Shown: positions 11,345-23,112, counted from the stretch's first letter. The stretch: 64,000 nucleotides of DNA from Ichthyophis bannanicus (GCA_033557465.1 CM066045.1:130593596-130657595), one strand, 5' to 3'. Notes: generated by a model from the letters alone, not told the origin. Translations and numbers: made by a program.

Positions 11345-11352
11345 CTGTTACC

Positions 11353-12380
11353 GTATAAGAGTGTCTCACTGTTTGGCATACGTGGCAACGTGTGCTCAGG
11401 TCCATGTTCCAGCAATAGAATACAAGAGGAAGCGGTATGGCAAAATCCAGTGAGAGCCTTGGTAGAGCCGTGCCAGCAGCTTGCTCAGCTCTATAGCATA
11501 ACTATGCCATAGAACTTGTAAAAACAGAACCTTCATAGTTAAAGCTAACCATGCCAGGACAGAAATCTCCATATTTTACGACCAGCAATAAAACGTTAAC
11601 AATCCTTACTCTGAATCAACAGCACCCTCTGGTCCCATCTCGCTTCACAGTACTGACCATGCTGAAGGTTACAATAGAAAAGAAAATTCATCATCCATTA
11701 TCCTTCTGAGAAAGGAAGCTCCCTTTCTGTCATGAAATGCTAAAAGAGGTGCCAAGACTCTGAGACAGATTCCTCATTAAATAACATTGGGCTTTCCCCG
11801 AATTGCTTCACCTGTTATACAAATAAGAATTATCTCGCATGTCAGACAGGAATTTGTCAATAATTTGTGGTCTACAAGGTTGAGGTAGGTTAGGAAAGAA
11901 AACAGTGTTCATTAGAAGAGAGTCAGATATCTATTGGTCCCGAGCGGAGACAGAAAGAGAGTAATTTTATAATGAGGCCTCAAGGTTAAGGCAGTCAGAA
12001 CACATCTACTTAAATCCTATTTTATAAAGACAAATGGATGCCTACTTGTTTTTATAAAATGCTAATGTAAGTGGACCTTTAAAGCTGGTTTCTAGCAAGT
12101 GAAAATGAAAGCGCATAAAGTGCAAAAGCAGGCCCATACTTTGCCCAGACCGCTGCCATGGCTATGTCTACCAGCAAACTACCCTCCTTCATGTCAAAGC
12201 TTGTACTTTGACGCTCATCAATATTTCACAAGCCCCCTTTTCTCCATTCACAGACTCAGGCATGGCTGTGTGTGGGATTCGGTTGTAACAGCCATAGTAG
12301 TGTGTCTTAGTAGGGTACCAGGGGATATGTGGGCGGATGGGCAGTAGAGTGTGTATCGTGGCTAATGGTGCATGTGAGCT
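11353..12380. other. Unassigned sequence
   Basis: No coding family or repeat recognised. Confidence 0.4.
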
Positions 12381-13245
12381 GTGTGTATATCTGTGAATCA
12401 GTGGTATGATCTGCATATCTATCACCATGAGGACAATTTAGTTGTTTATCTGTGGAAATGTGAGGGTGGGATGTCAAAAGGGATATGTGAGTTTGTGTGT
12501 CATGACTGTATGTGTCTGGGGGTATCAGTATTTCAGTATTGGCACTGTGTCACCAGGGTACTGTGTGTGTGTGCGTGCACGTGCATGGGGGGGAGGTGTC
12601 TGTCTGTCTCGGGGGTGGCTATATGTGTGAGTGTGTGGGTTTGTGTTTGGTCTGTCTATCTTTCTCAATGGGATCTGTATCTGTGTTTGTGTGAACATGC
12701 CAGGAGGCTCTGTATGTGTGTGTGTGCACATGTGTGTGTGTGCATGTGTGTGTGTGCATGTTTAGGGGCTCTGTGGGTGCTCATGCTGGGGACTCTGCAT
12801 GAGCCTGCACATGTGTGTCTTTCTGCATGTGCATGCATGTCTGTGTGTGCATGTGTAGGCACGTATATATGTGTGTGCGCATGAATGTATTTGTGCGGGC
12901 CCACGAATGCATGTGTCCATGCACGTGTATATCTGTGTGTTTCTGTCTCTGTGTGCATGTGTTGCGTGCATGTGTTGCATGTATGTGTGTGCACATGCAT
13001 GGGTGAGTCTGTGTATTTGCTCTTTATGTTTGTGGGCATGCTTGTGAGTATGTACATCAGGGGCTTTGTGTAAGGGTGCACACGTATGCCTGGAGTTCTG
13101 TCGTGCAAAAGCCTGCACATATGTGTCTGTGTGTATGGATGTGTATGTGTGTCTGTGCATGTATGTATGTGTGTGTGCACATACATGTACATGTATCTTT
13201 CTGCATACATGTGTGTGTATGTGTGTCTGCGTGTGTGTGCATGTG
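12380..13245. repeat. Interrupted GT/TG-rich low-complexity tract
   Basis: About 850 bp of imperfect TGTG/CATG repeats on the plus strand. The many overlapping long frames on both strands here (Cys/Val-rich or His/Thr-rich) are a by-product of the simple sequence. Confidence 0.9.
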
Positions 13246-13815
13246 GTGCTTCCCTCCAACCGCCTCCTTATACTCTCACTCCTAGCACTTACTCTCCCAT
13301 CTGTCCTTCGCCTTTACACTCTTCATCTTCTTGGATCACCCTTCTATACCTCCTTCCCCCTTTCTTTGCACTCTCTCTTCCTTCCTATCCTACATTTCTT
13401 CTCCATTTTTCATTATCTAGGTCCACCATTATTTCCTCTTACTGCCGACTGTAGGTTCCCAGGGGGCACTCAGGCCTCATCTTCACTGTGGGCCTTAGCT
13501 CCTCCCTCTTTTTGCCACCGGGACTTTGGTCCCTGCTGGCAGTGAGGCCTCAAAATTGCCATGCACTGTGGCACCTCCATTATGCTTCTGGGAGATGGGT
13601 CTCCGGCAGCAGAATGTCTTTGCTTTCAACACGGGCCGCGGCTCCTATTTTTTTAAAGTTTTCCAATAGTATTGGTTTCCCTGAGCTTCAAGTAGAACAG
13701 CCTTACTCTACAGCTCCCCCATTCTTCTGCCTGTCCTTACACATAGGTTTGTCTGCGCAAGTGCATAATCAATGCAGCTTAGCTATATGGATAGTGTTTG
13801 AATATAGTCACTATC
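13246..13815. other. Unassigned, partly pyrimidine-rich sequence
   Basis: A CT-rich stretch at 13255-13450, then ordinary sequence. No family recognised. Confidence 0.4.
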
Positions 13816-13819
13816 AGGG

Positions 13820-14465
13820 TCATTCTGAGGGGCGAATAGCCCTCTTCTGACCCCCGACTAACTTCCCTGCACATCATACGGGGAGGTTAAGGGCAGACTG
13901 GGGGCAGCGTTAGGGTGGGCAGTGGGCGGTTGGTGACCCCAGATGTTCAGGGCCGATTCCAATGTTGGCCTTGTATGTCCAGGGCCGACTGCTTGTACGG
14001 GGAACTTATTCCACCTCTAAGGTGGAATAAGTTCCCCTAGTACATGGGGTACGGCAGGCCTGGCCATTGGAGGAGGTAGGAAGGGGTAGAGGGAATTCCC
14101 TGCAGCCTGACCCCCGATCTGGCCTCCCAAGGTTAGCTTCCCAAGGCCAGGGTCAGGCTGTGGGGAATGAACATTTTGGTCCAGCAGCCGGGGATCGCGG
14201 CTTTTGAATGGAGCTGCGGTGCCATGGCAACTGGAAGCAATGGCGCCGCAGCTCCATTCGAAAGCCCTGACTGAGTTATCCGGGTAAGTCCTGTACGTGC
14301 AAGTTGACCTGGACCGGGGTCCCAGCCTGCACGTACAGGCTTGGATGCGATTCTGATCCCGTGGAGCTAGATGTGCCCCACAGGATCAGAATTCCGGCTT
14401 ACTCTGTGCATCCGGTTCCGACCGGGCGCACAGAGGGCCAGAACGTCCAGAACTGAATTGAGCCC
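13820..14465. mobile_element. Probable fold-back MITE with perfect 17-bp hairpin
   Basis: Arms GGGGAACTTATTCCACC (13999-14015) and its exact complement (14021-14037) enclose a 5-base loop. A second imperfect hairpin is at 14211-14257 (GAGCTGCGGTGCCATGGCAA against TGGCGCCGCAGCTC). The outer limits (AGGGTCATTCTGAG at left, GAACTGAATTGAGCCCT at right) are weakly complementary, so the element boundary is a guess. Confidence 0.45.
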
Positions 14466-15530
14466 TATAGGTATAGCCACAGGCAATCAGCAGCTTACAT
14501 GTCTATTCAGCGTTGCTGACTATACTTATAGTGAATCTGAGTATACATATTTTTATAAACGCTCTGTGTGGACGGGAGGCTCTGCCACTCATTAGTAGCT
14601 GCATGATAGGTTAATCCTCAACTACTTGAAAGAGGGAGACATCCTACAGCCTCCTGCCTTGGTTCTTCAGCTGCTCTTTTGCACATATTTCTCTGCTATC
14701 AGTCTACCTCCCTCCATCTCACTTATCCCTAGAACCTTTAGGGTTGTCTGGTTACCCCCAAAGACACAATCCACTCTAGCACTCGCTAAAAGGGGTGATC
14801 CTATAAATGGATCATACTACCCACTCTCCACTTCAAAATATTTCCTTTGCTAAAGGAACAGATGTATTTGGTTAGGTCTTTAACTCAGGTAATGCCAGAA
14901 AATGGAGTGCTCTAGAAAGACCCAGCGGAAGAATCTTCAGATGGTTTCCATGCAAGGTAAATACGCATGCATGTTTTAGGTATCCTGATATAATGCCTGT
15001 GTGTCACTGTCAGCATGGTCAATGCAGTTTGTGCTGTCTTCAGCTGCAGTGCTGGTGCAGACAGAATGAAATAAGAAGGCTATTAGTAGAAATTGCCAGA
15101 AGCCAGTAGCACTGCAGCAGCTAGATACAATATGGACATAATTTCTGCCTAAGCAGCTCTTGCAATTTCTGCCCAAGCAGCTCTCACAGTGAGGAGGGGG
15201 GGGGGGGGGGGGAGCAGGGGGCCAGGTGAGGAAATAGGATGGAAGGGGAGTGCCTCTCGTTGCCCCATCATGAGAACCCTCAGCAAACGTTTGCTTGGTT
15301 TGAACTTACGCCACTGATTCTGAGGATAAGTTTATAAAGCACTTTGCATGTGTACCGCATGTTTTACACATAGCAAAGAGCTTTAATGACATGGCATGGG
15401 GGCTGCATGTGAAATAAGTGCATCTACTTTTGCATGATGTGTACGTAGCCATTTCCAGGAGCATAGTTGTGGTGGAGTTGCAATGCATCTGTGTGTTATG
15501 GTTGGAGAAACAATGGAGTCAATTTTTAAA
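14466..15530. other. Unassigned sequence with G homopolymer
   Basis: No coding family seen. A G-run interrupted by single bases lies at about 15192-15213. Confidence 0.4.
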
Positions 15531-15534
15531 AAGC

Positions 15535-15965
15535 ACCTAGACAGTCGACACTGCGCCGAACATTTAGGTGCTTTCTATTTGCGATTTTAATCAACATTCT
15601 ACAACATTCTACAAATCAACAGAGACGATTTTAATCAACATTCTACAAATTCAGCAGAGACGGTGGATTTGAGGCATTCCTGGGGTGGGACAAACAAAAT
15701 GCCTAGTTTAGACATCTAGGCACCAATTTTCAGCACCTAGACACCTCAACTATGTATTTAGTTTAAGCGCTGCAAAACCAGCTCTAACCTGAAGCACCTA
15801 GGCAATGCCTACTCTAAACATATAGGCACCTATTTTCGGCATCCAAGTGTTTAAACTAGGCACCTACGTTTATGCATGTCTGGCACCTATGTATAGCGAT
15901 GCAAAGTGAATGCTTAACACAGCTGAATATCAGCATAAATTGAAATGTCTTACTTAGACGTTTAA
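15535..15965. mobile_element. Probable MITE rich in TAGGCACC-type repeats
   Basis: The motif AGGCACCTA and its complement recur several times. A local 35-bp direct repeat (ATTTTAATCAACATTCTACAA) occurs at about 15585 and 15630. Family and ends not resolved. Confidence 0.35.
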
Positions 15966-15989
15966 ATTTCTGCCATGGACGTCCTATTG

Positions 15990-16165
15990 CCATCCCCTTA
16001 TTTCGACATGTATGGTTGGCAGAAACAGTCTCAGGATTTTTTTGTAGCAGGTCCTACTCTGTGGAACTCCTTTCCTTCAGAATTAAGGTCAGTGAGCCAA
16101 GTTACTTCATTCAGAAAGCAACTTGAAGCATTTTTCTTCAAGCAAGCTTTCTTGGGCAATAGGCA
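15990..16165 (+). mobile_element. L2-type LINE C-terminal remnant
   Basis: Plus-strand translation AGPTLWNSFPSELR followed by SFRKQLEAFFFKQAF is the standard L2-type ORF2 C-terminus. It is interrupted at about 16170 by a MITE. An AT-rich stretch after the MITE (16530-16750) may be its displaced 3' UTR. Confidence 0.65.
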
Positions 16166-16170
16166 TATAG

Positions 16171-16485
16171 GCCTGATATTCAGCAGCTGCGGCTAGCGCT
16201 GTTAATGCAACTAGCTTTTGCCGCTGAAGACTAACCTGATATTCAGTGCCAGTGGGCACATTCAGCCACCAGCAATGAATATCTGGGGTAGCCACAGAAC
16301 CTGGAAGCTAGCCAGGTAGTGGTGATATTGAGCCACTGCCTGGATAGCTGCCATTAATAAAGATAGGCCAGCCCTTGCCGCGCCTGACTTTACTCACGGG
16401 TCGCTAACCGGACAGCGGCGCAATATCACCACTAACCATGTTAGTGCCACTGAATATCCTGATAACCGGCATTTACACAGTTTGC
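16171..16485. mobile_element. MITE with GCCTGATATTCAGC ends
   Basis: The left end is GGCCTGATATTCAGCAGC. Near the right end is an inverted relative (GCCACTGAATATCCTGATAA). The same terminal vocabulary appears in the MITE at 48858-49263. Exact right boundary uncertain. Confidence 0.5.
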
Positions 16486-17615
16486 AGGACCCGACCCTCC
16501 CCCCCCCCCCCGCCCCATATAGAAATTATATCACTTGGATCATCTTTTAGGTAATAAACTCTTGAAGGGTTGTGTAGTTACAGAGCGTCATTTGAGCTTT
16601 TAATGAAATAGCGTTGATATGGATTTTAAGTATTGTTTTATGTCTTATATTTTGGTATATTTTATAGTATTGTGAATTTCTGTACAATTTTGTATCCCAA
16701 TTAGATTTTTAGATAATGCGTGGAAGAAATATTTTAAAGAAATGAATTAATTTAACTAAAATATATGAGCGCTCAATAGAGTACACACATAAAATTTACA
16801 TCACATTTGGGGCAGAGGTAAATTTATGCATGAATGCGCTGGTTCTGACTGGTTGTTTTATAAAGGCACATAGGTGCCTATGTTGCCTGTTAGGCACTTT
16901 GTTATCAAATTGCCCTCTATAAGGCATTGTGTGACAGGTTTACAGTAGAGTGATCTAACAAGAGCAGAATTGGTTGTTTCCTGTAAGAATAAAGGCTTCA
17001 TATTGCCACAGTGGGTTCTCTGTTTAGAAGTATGAAAGGCCCATTCTTTTTTCTACAGAAAATTGAAAAAAAAAAACAGAACTGCATCACAGTCTCTGTT
17101 TGCAGAAATGTAGTTGACAGCATTCTGCAAACACGCTATGGTCCTATGAGCAACTTCATTGCACATTTTTACCAATGCATACTATGACACAGCAAAAGAG
17201 GTCCCAAAGTAAGGGCTGCAGATTGGTCCCAGAGACACTGAAGAATAACAAAGTACTTCAATAGGACGTAGAATCTGATGGCACATAATGGATTTAATGG
17301 ACAATTTAATTCCTGGCACAAAGTCCCTAAAAAGGGGGGGGGGGGTTCATTTTAGAAGCCATTTGCACACATAAAACAGAGGTCTTTGCACAGAAATGAT
17401 TTATTTTACAATTACCCAGACTATATACAGATAAGAATGTGCACATACTGTACAGCTCATATGCACATAAGTTTACCTAAATTGAGCAAATATATTCCTC
17501 AGGGTGGAGTTCATCTGCCTGCTGTCTTCATTTGTGATTGATTATAATATAAGCTGCAACGAGCAGGGGCCCCGTCTTTTCTATGGGTTTGTAAACGGCA
17601 CTATACTGCTTGTGC
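16486..17615. other. Mostly unassigned, AT-rich sequence
   Basis: Possibly includes an L2 3' UTR at 16530-16750. Otherwise nothing recognised. A poly-G run lies at 17334-17345. Confidence 0.4.
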
Positions 17616-17618
17616 AAC

Positions 17619-17775
17619 TGCAATGTGTGCCTTCTAGTCAATGTTGACTCCTGGCAACTCGGCAGCTCCTGGGTTTTCTTGGCAGTGTAACCAGAAGTAG
17701 ATCACCAGGCCTTTCTTCTGAGGCAATGGAGAGTTAAGTGACTTGCCCAAGGCCATAAGCAGGAGCAACTCAAGG
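17619..17775 (-). mobile_element. CORE/MIR-like SINE or RTE-tail fragment
   Basis: TTAAGTGACTTGCCCAAGG at about 17732-17752 is the well-known SINE core phrase. CAATGTTGACTCCTGGCAAC near 17640 resembles the complement of the RTE tail seen at 36590-36622. The fragment is composite and short. Confidence 0.45.
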
Positions 17776-18769
17776 GGGGTGCGGGGCCATGTGCGGAGAC
17801 TCGTTGCGGGGCCTCATTTGCATAAATATTTGCATAATCTTAACATGCAGTAACTTTTAGTAAGCATGCCTCTTAATGAGTGCATGGATAAAGAAAGACT
17901 AAAAGATTTCTACATTACTATACGCAGGGCCAACCGCCAGGCCCATTAGGAAGTACTACAAACACTGACCATTTAGAATCCATAGCAAACCCGCCATATC
18001 ATAACAGCACTACCAGGACTCACAAAGCACCAACCCTACCTATCAGAAAGGCAACACTGCAAATATTAAACCAATACATCTCAGAGAATAACAATACATT
18101 TTCTACTGGGGAAAGAGAACAAGTGGCACTGCCAAATAAAAATCACAAAAAACAAAATACCTTAGCTCGGTTACACATGCAAAACATAGACAGTCACCAA
18201 ACAAAGAACAAGAGATCACAATTTAGAAACAGAAAGACAATAATTAAACTGGGAACCCCCAAAGGCAAAAGTTGGAATGTACAACAACACTGGAGAAATA
18301 AAACTATAAATTAATTTCCTCTTGTACTAATCAAAAATGCAAAGACGTTAGTGATATACATTTCCCAGAGCTCACATATTCCAGTTAAGAAATTCACAAT
18401 AAAGTATTTTTCTACCTTTTGTTGTTTGGGCATTTTATTTTTCAGTTGTAATTGCTCAAGTCACTTTCTTCTGGTTTCTTTCTGTCTTCTGCTAACTCTC
18501 CGTTGTCTGCTGTCCATTTGTCTTTCTTCTAGATTTTTTCCATTCTCTCTCTACATCTGCTTTAGCATACTGATCTTCCCCTTTTGCTCTTCCCTCCACT
18601 TCTTTCTTTACTCCTTTATCATCCACTCAAATTTCAACCTTCCATCCTCAGTCCCCATTTACTCCCCCAATACCTGGCCAATCGTAGATTTTTCTTCCCT
18701 CCCACACAAAATATCTTTTCCCCTCTTCATCCTCATTCCTCCAGCCCCATCCTCTTCTAGTCCTCCCCC

Positions 18770-19165
18770 AACATCAGCTCCCTTCTAGTTGCAGCCCCAT
18801 CCAGCATCCGCTCCCTTCTAGTCCCATTCTCCCATCCCCCCGCATCAGCTCATTTCCAGTCCTAGCTCCCCGATCAGCCATTTCCAGTCCTATTGCAGCC
18901 CCCCATCAGCCCATTTCAAGTCGAAGCTCCCCCATCAGTCATTTCCAATCCTATTCCCCCCCCATCAGCCATTTCCAATCCTATTCCAGTCCCACATCAG
19001 CCCATTTCCAGTCCAAGCTCCCCCCATCAGCCCATTTTCAATCCTAGCCCCCCCAGTCAGCCCATTTCCAATCTTATGCCCCCTCCAACTCAGCCCATTT
19101 CTAATCTTAGCCCCCCTCAGCCCGTTTCAAGCCCTAGCCCCTCCTTCCCTGAAGAGCCGCCCAGC
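18770..19165. repeat. Minisatellite, CAGCCCATTTCCAGTCC-type unit
   Basis: About 14 imperfect units of 23-30 bp with C-run length variation. It is the complement of the G-rich array at 33930-35160. Confidence 0.8.
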
Positions 19166-19181
19166 CGGCTTTAGAGGTCCC

Positions 19182-19458
19182 GGCTCACCTCCCTACAGCA
19201 GCCCCCAGCAGGCTCAGAAACACCTCCCTACAGCCACTGAAGTGAAGAGCACCGTCTTTCTTCACTTCGGCAGCTGTGTGGTAATGTAGGTCACTGGCGC
19301 GCTGAGTGCCGGGACACAGGAAATGTCCTTTACTTCTTGCGCGCCACAACCTACATTACAACACAGATGCTGAAGTGAAGAAAAATGGTGCTCTTCACTT
19401 CAGTGGCTGTAGGGAGGTGTTTCTGAGCCTGCTGGGAGCCGCTGTAGAGAAGTGAGCT
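19182..19458. repeat. Long imperfect palindrome
   Basis: The left arm (19182-19303) and right arm (19339-19458) are inverted copies with a few mismatches, for example CAGCCACTGAAGTGAAGAGC against its complement at 19391-19410. Inside each arm, CTGAAGTGAAGA and TCTTCACTTC form a secondary hairpin. Confidence 0.85.
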
Positions 19459-19564
19459 GGGGGTGCTGGGAGCCGAACAGCATGTGCAGGATGTTGTTGG
19501 CACGGGGCCCCCTGAAGCGCAAGCTCTGTGCGAACACCATTCTCACACAATGGACGGGCTGGTC

Positions 19565-19648
19565 CTGGCCATAAGGAGTGTTATTGGGAATCAAACCCTG
19601 GTCTCTTAGTTATCAAGCCAGTGCTCTAACCACTAGACGACTACTCCA
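19565..19648 (-). mobile_element. tRNA-headed SINE fragment
   Basis: On the minus strand, the A-box-like GTCTAGTGGTTAGAGCAC and B-box-like GGTTTGATTCCC have tRNA spacing. The head is the same as in the SINE at 21251-21482; the body is truncated. Confidence 0.75.
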
Positions 19649-20617
19649 TGCATTATATAAATGTTTAAAAGCTACATATTTTATGATATATTATATGTGT
19701 GTAAAAGGATCCAGGAAATATGGGCACGAGTATACTTTACAAAGAGAAAGAATGTGCTTATTCTCCCTTTAAAACCTGTTCCTCGTATGCACATTTCGGC
19801 GTTGTTCTCATATTCCAGCGATGGTGATGATCCTTTGAATAAATATATTTAGACCGCTGTCTGTGAAAGTGCAGCGTTGCTCCAAAATCATAAGATCCTA
19901 CCTGGAGTTGACAACCAATTTAGAAATGTTAGAAACAATCGAGGTCAACAACAAAACGTTTTTCCATAAAACACATTTTCTAATCTTATAATTTGGTGTA
20001 GGACGATGATGCTCTTTAATCACGTGTAATGATTTATGCTGATTTATGCATCTTGGCTTCAGGTTTTGGTGGAATATATTCGGGTCAATGTTTAAGAAGC
20101 CCTTAGATGTTCAGAAACACACGTGTGGGCTGCGTTGCCAGTGCAGGGCTTCGGGCTAGCTGCATGGGGCGTGTACAGAAGTTCCCCTGCAGTCACTGTA
20201 CTGCAACGCGGTAAATCTGTGCCACAAACACCCGTGTTAGCTATGCCATGCCGGGAATGCCCCATCCCGCCAGGTCACTGCCCCAACATGCACTACCAGG
20301 TGCTATGCTGTTTTTAGCACCGGGTCCCACCCTGCATTTTAGTGCGGGGTCCAAACCACATGCTAAATCCCACACTACTGCGTAGCATGGTTTGGTAAAT
20401 GTGCTCCATAGTTTTCCTTTAAATATCCAAATGTCCAACATAGCACTATCTTCTGAACCGTGTTCTATGGCAGGGGCCAAATTTATTATAGGAAAAATCT
20501 TTTTTATTTTTGGGCTTGATTGTTTTTGACCTTCCTATCAGGAGGCACATTTTGGGTATCACCATAAGAGAATCTGGTACTATGTGGATGACCCTATGGT
20601 ATAATAGGCAATAGATA
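19649..20617. other. Unassigned sequence, possible MITE
   Basis: A GC-rich block at 20120-20420 with mirrored phrases such as GTGGGCTGCG and TTTGGTAAATGTGCTCC at its edge may be a MITE. I could not define TIRs or TSD. Confidence 0.35.
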
Positions 20618-20815
20618 TATATTTATTTTTATTTATTTTATTTATTTATTTATTAACAATTCTTATATACCGCACTATTAGACATCAGCGCGGTTTACAT
20701 TGAACAAAAAACATCCGACAATTTACATATGTCTGGTCAATTACATTTAACAGGAGATATAAACTTGGGATATAGGGGAAACTATATACAAAGGTGTGTT
20801 ATATTAGTGTTATAT
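20618..20815 (-). mobile_element. L2-clade LINE 3' tail
   Basis: TTTATT repeats, then TATATACCGCACTATTAGACA and GCGCGGTTTACATTGAAC, the complement of the tail at 3840-3930. Confidence 0.75.
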
Positions 20816-21034
20816 TAGTGAGAAGTGCTTCCTTGGGAGACCTCACTGGTCTCTAGGTTTATATGTCCATATTTTCCATTTCACTTACTAAATGCTTATT
20901 ATCCTTAATCTGTAGGCACCTGACTCTCCAGCATTATAGATATAGTTATCTAGACTGTTTCACTGTTCACGTTATATGTAAACTGCGCTGATTTCAAAGA
21001 GTGCAGTATATAAAAGCAAATAAATAAATAAATA
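20816..21034 (+). mobile_element. L2-clade LINE 3' tail
   Basis: Plus-strand tail with GTAAACTGCGCTGATTTCAA, GCAGTATATAAAAGC and AAATAAATAAATA, placed back to back with the minus-strand tail before it. Confidence 0.7.
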
Positions 21035-21250
21035 TTGATTTCAGTTTATGGTTCACACATCTGGATTTTGTTCTCTACAGTTTACAAATAACTAAAACAA
21101 TTAAACCGTTAAAATATACAACACAGTTACCATATCACCACCACCCCATTCCCCAATAATCAAATCCATCCCTGCCCCCAATTTGAGATGAAATATATCC
21201 TCTTGCTAAAACTATACATTAATCACAGGTTGCACAAACATCACCAACAA

Positions 21251-21482
21251 GAGTGGAGGAGTAGCCTAGTGGTTAGAGCTCTGGCTTGGGAACCAAGAGA
21301 CTGGGGTTCAATTCCCACTAGCACTCCTTGTGGCCTTGGGCAAGTCACTTAACCCTCCATTACTCAGAAAAGTCCAAGTCATCAGTGTCCCTGTTTAATG
21401 TACATTTACCAAGTTTAATTACAATGTAAACTGCTTTGATTGAAATGATAAAGCGGTATAAAAAAACCTGATAAATAAATAA
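21251..21482 (+). mobile_element. tRNA-derived SINE with L2-like tail
   Basis: The 5' head has an A-box-like TAGCCTAGTGGTTAGAGC and a B box GGTTCAATTCCC with tRNA spacing. The body includes GGGCAAGTCACTTAACCC. The 3' end (TAAACTGCTTTGATTGAAAT, GCGGTATAAAAAAACC, ATAAATAAATAAA) looks like the L2 LINE tails in this window, so the SINE was presumably mobilised by an L2-type enzyme. It is transcribed, if at all, by RNA polymerase III. Confidence 0.85.
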
Positions 21483-21489
21483 ACAACAC

Positions 21490-21850
21490 TCAACTGCTCT
21501 CAAAAGCAAAGTGAATACATTTTTAAAGACTTCCCAAACCTCTTCAAGCTTCTATCATGATGAAGCTCAGTGGGGAAAGCTTTCCAATGATAGGGCCCTG
21601 CACCGAAAATGCTCTGTCCCTATGATTGTTCTTCCACATTGTCTTTACCATTGGAACCACCAACAGCTCATCCTTGATAGCGCAAAGGTCCAGCAGAAAA
21701 GTACAGCACAAATTTAGAGGACAAGTATTTAGAAGCCATGTTTGGATCAAAACACCATCATCAATAACGTCTACCAAAAGTGTCAATGCAAATCCCTTGA
21801 AATCAGTCACATGGTCTATGCATTAGAGGGCAAAAATTAACTCTGCAGCT
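21490..21850 (-). mobile_element. Possible L2-type LINE fragment
   Basis: Phrases on the minus strand such as CCAAACATGGCTTC and AAATTTGTGCTGTACTTTTC, plus the frame at 21544-21810, suggest a decayed LINE 3' region, but no diagnostic motif survives. Confidence 0.3.
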
Positions 21851-22086
21851 GTATTCTTTTTTTTTTTTTTAATTTAAAAATATCTTTATGCAACAATAAA
21901 CAGGAATTACAATCAAGTCCACATCAAGAGGAAGCACAATGGAGATATACATTAAGCAAAACCTTACACCCAAAGAAAAACAAGAAATAACTGGACCTGA
22001 GAAATATACTTTTAGCCCTATTTGCTTAGACAGGAAAAATAAATATTTATCCATGTTCTTTAGAAGACAGAAACACTTCCAACTGG

Positions 22087-23112
22087 TCAGCTTCCATGAA
22101 TACATTTAGTCTGCTCAAAAATCAAAATACACTTACATGGATATTTTAGGAAAAAAGAAGCACCAATTGCTAAGACCCGAGACTTTAACAAAAGAAAAGC
22201 TTTTCTACGCCTCTGGGTAAGTATACACACATCTGGAAAGATCTGAATTGGTTTACCACAAAACACCTGATTTTTCTTAGAAAAATACAACCTCAAAATC
22301 ATAGTTTTATCCATTAAAGATACAAAGGAAACAATCAGAGTAGCACGTTGATTAATCTCATCGATAGAAGATTTCAAAAATGCAGAAATATCCAAAGACT
22401 GAGATGAAGAAGAATTTACACCGTCTTTTACAATAGGTGAAGAAGTATCTGAGGTGGACATTATAGAAACATAATATATAGAGGAAAATTTTATTGCATT
22501 AACATCCTCAATTAATAGAATCTCCTTGAAATACTTATGTACTAATATAGATGGTGATAGATAGTGTGTACGTGGAAAATTCAAAAAACGCAAATTTTTC
22601 ACACTTAAATTATTTTCCAGGGACTCTATTTGATGGTGAGTCGTAACAGTATCTTTAATAAAAGAGGAAACTACAGTCTGCACCGCAGATACTTGACCCT
22701 CCACTTTATTCATACAAGAAGTACATTTGATAATAGACTCCTCATGAGCACCCAACTTCTGAACCACATCTTTAGAAAATTGTGAGACCTGGGAAAGAGA
22801 TGAACGCAGAGATAATTCAATATGTGCAACTACTTCCCAGACATCATGCAAAGAAACTTCCGCAGGAGGAACAGCAGTAGAAGTAGGAGAAGAGAAATCC
22901 AAAACCGAGGGAAAAGAAGACAATTTATATCTATCCACTTCAGGCAACAAAGAAGGAAATTCTGGCCCATCCAACGAGGGTTCTCCCAATGTGATTCCTT
23001 CCATGGGAGCGTTACCGGAGGTGCCGGAGCCCAAGAACAGCTGCGGAGGAGGAGCCCTGCAGATCTGCCCCCCCTGGGCCATCATAAAATCTACGGCCTG
23101 CAGAGGAGACAC
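22087..23112 (-). CDS. L1/Tx1-type ORF1-like RNA-binding protein, open frame
   Basis: A continuous 341-codon frame. The listed first codon is GTG; the first plausible ATGs are a few residues in, at FMMAQGG or MEGITLGEP. Residues about 90-175 are heptad-rich (SLSQVSQFSKDVVQKL, then KVEGQVSAVQTVV), a likely trimerising coiled coil. Then SLENNLSVKNLRFLNFP marks the start of the RRM-like domain, and the C-terminal domain includes RRRKAFLLLKSRVLAIGASF and YPCKCIL. This order is that of L1/Tx1 ORF1 proteins, which bind element RNA. Frame integrity over about 1 kb suggests a fairly young copy, though the protein ends slightly before the usual C-terminus, which continues in another frame. There is no sign of a host function. 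Confidence 0.65.
   Translation of the reverse strand: MSPLQAVDFMMAQGGQICRAPPPQLFLGSGTSGNAPMEGITLGEPSLDGPEFPSLLPEVDRYKLSSFPSVLDFSSPTSTAVPPAEVSLHDVWEVVAHIELSLRSSLSQVSQFSKDVVQKLGAHEESIIKCTSCMNKVEGQVSAVQTVVSSFIKDTVTTHHQIESLENNLSVKNLRFLNFPRTHYLSPSILVHKYFKEILLIEDVNAIKFSSIYYVSIMSTSDTSSPIVKDGVNSSSSQSLDISAFLKSSIDEINQRATLIVSFVSLMDKTMILRLYFSKKNQVFCGKPIQIFPDVCILTQRRRKAFLLLKSRVLAIGASFFLKYPCKCILIFEQTKCIHGS

Larger units (their letters stand above)
17790..19545 (-). mobile_element. Relative of the 33.5-kb hAT-like non-autonomous element
   Basis: 17860-18120 is a clear copy, inverted, of 35880-36150: both contain CCTCTTAATGAGT, CATAGCAAACCCGCC, CAGCACTACCAGGACTCACA and ACCAATACATCTCAGAGAA. A pyrimidine-rich stretch follows (18420-18760), then a short minisatellite built on CAGCCCATTTCCAGTCC, which is the complement of the 33.9-35.2 kb unit, then a long palindrome (19182-19458). 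The order therefore matches the element at 33470-36298. The TIRs are not recognisable at either edge, so the copy is truncated or rearranged. No open reading frame fits a protein. Confidence 0.7.

Noticed and set aside
12381..13285. Long overlapping frames on both strands, Cys/Val- or His/Thr-rich
   Set aside because: They arise from the imperfect TG/CA repeat; six frames stay open because the simple sequence lacks stops.
14626..14853. A short open frame of 75 codons
   Set aside because: No recognisable motif and within the length expected by chance.
18351..19174. Frames of 145 and 93 codons next to the minisatellite
   Set aside because: One lies in a CT-rich tract; the other is a translation of the repeat unit.
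22087..23112. A host coiled-coil protein gene
   Set aside because: The coiled coil, RRM-like start and C-terminal RRRKAFLLLK block are those of L1/Tx1 ORF1, and a poly-A tail follows the UTR.
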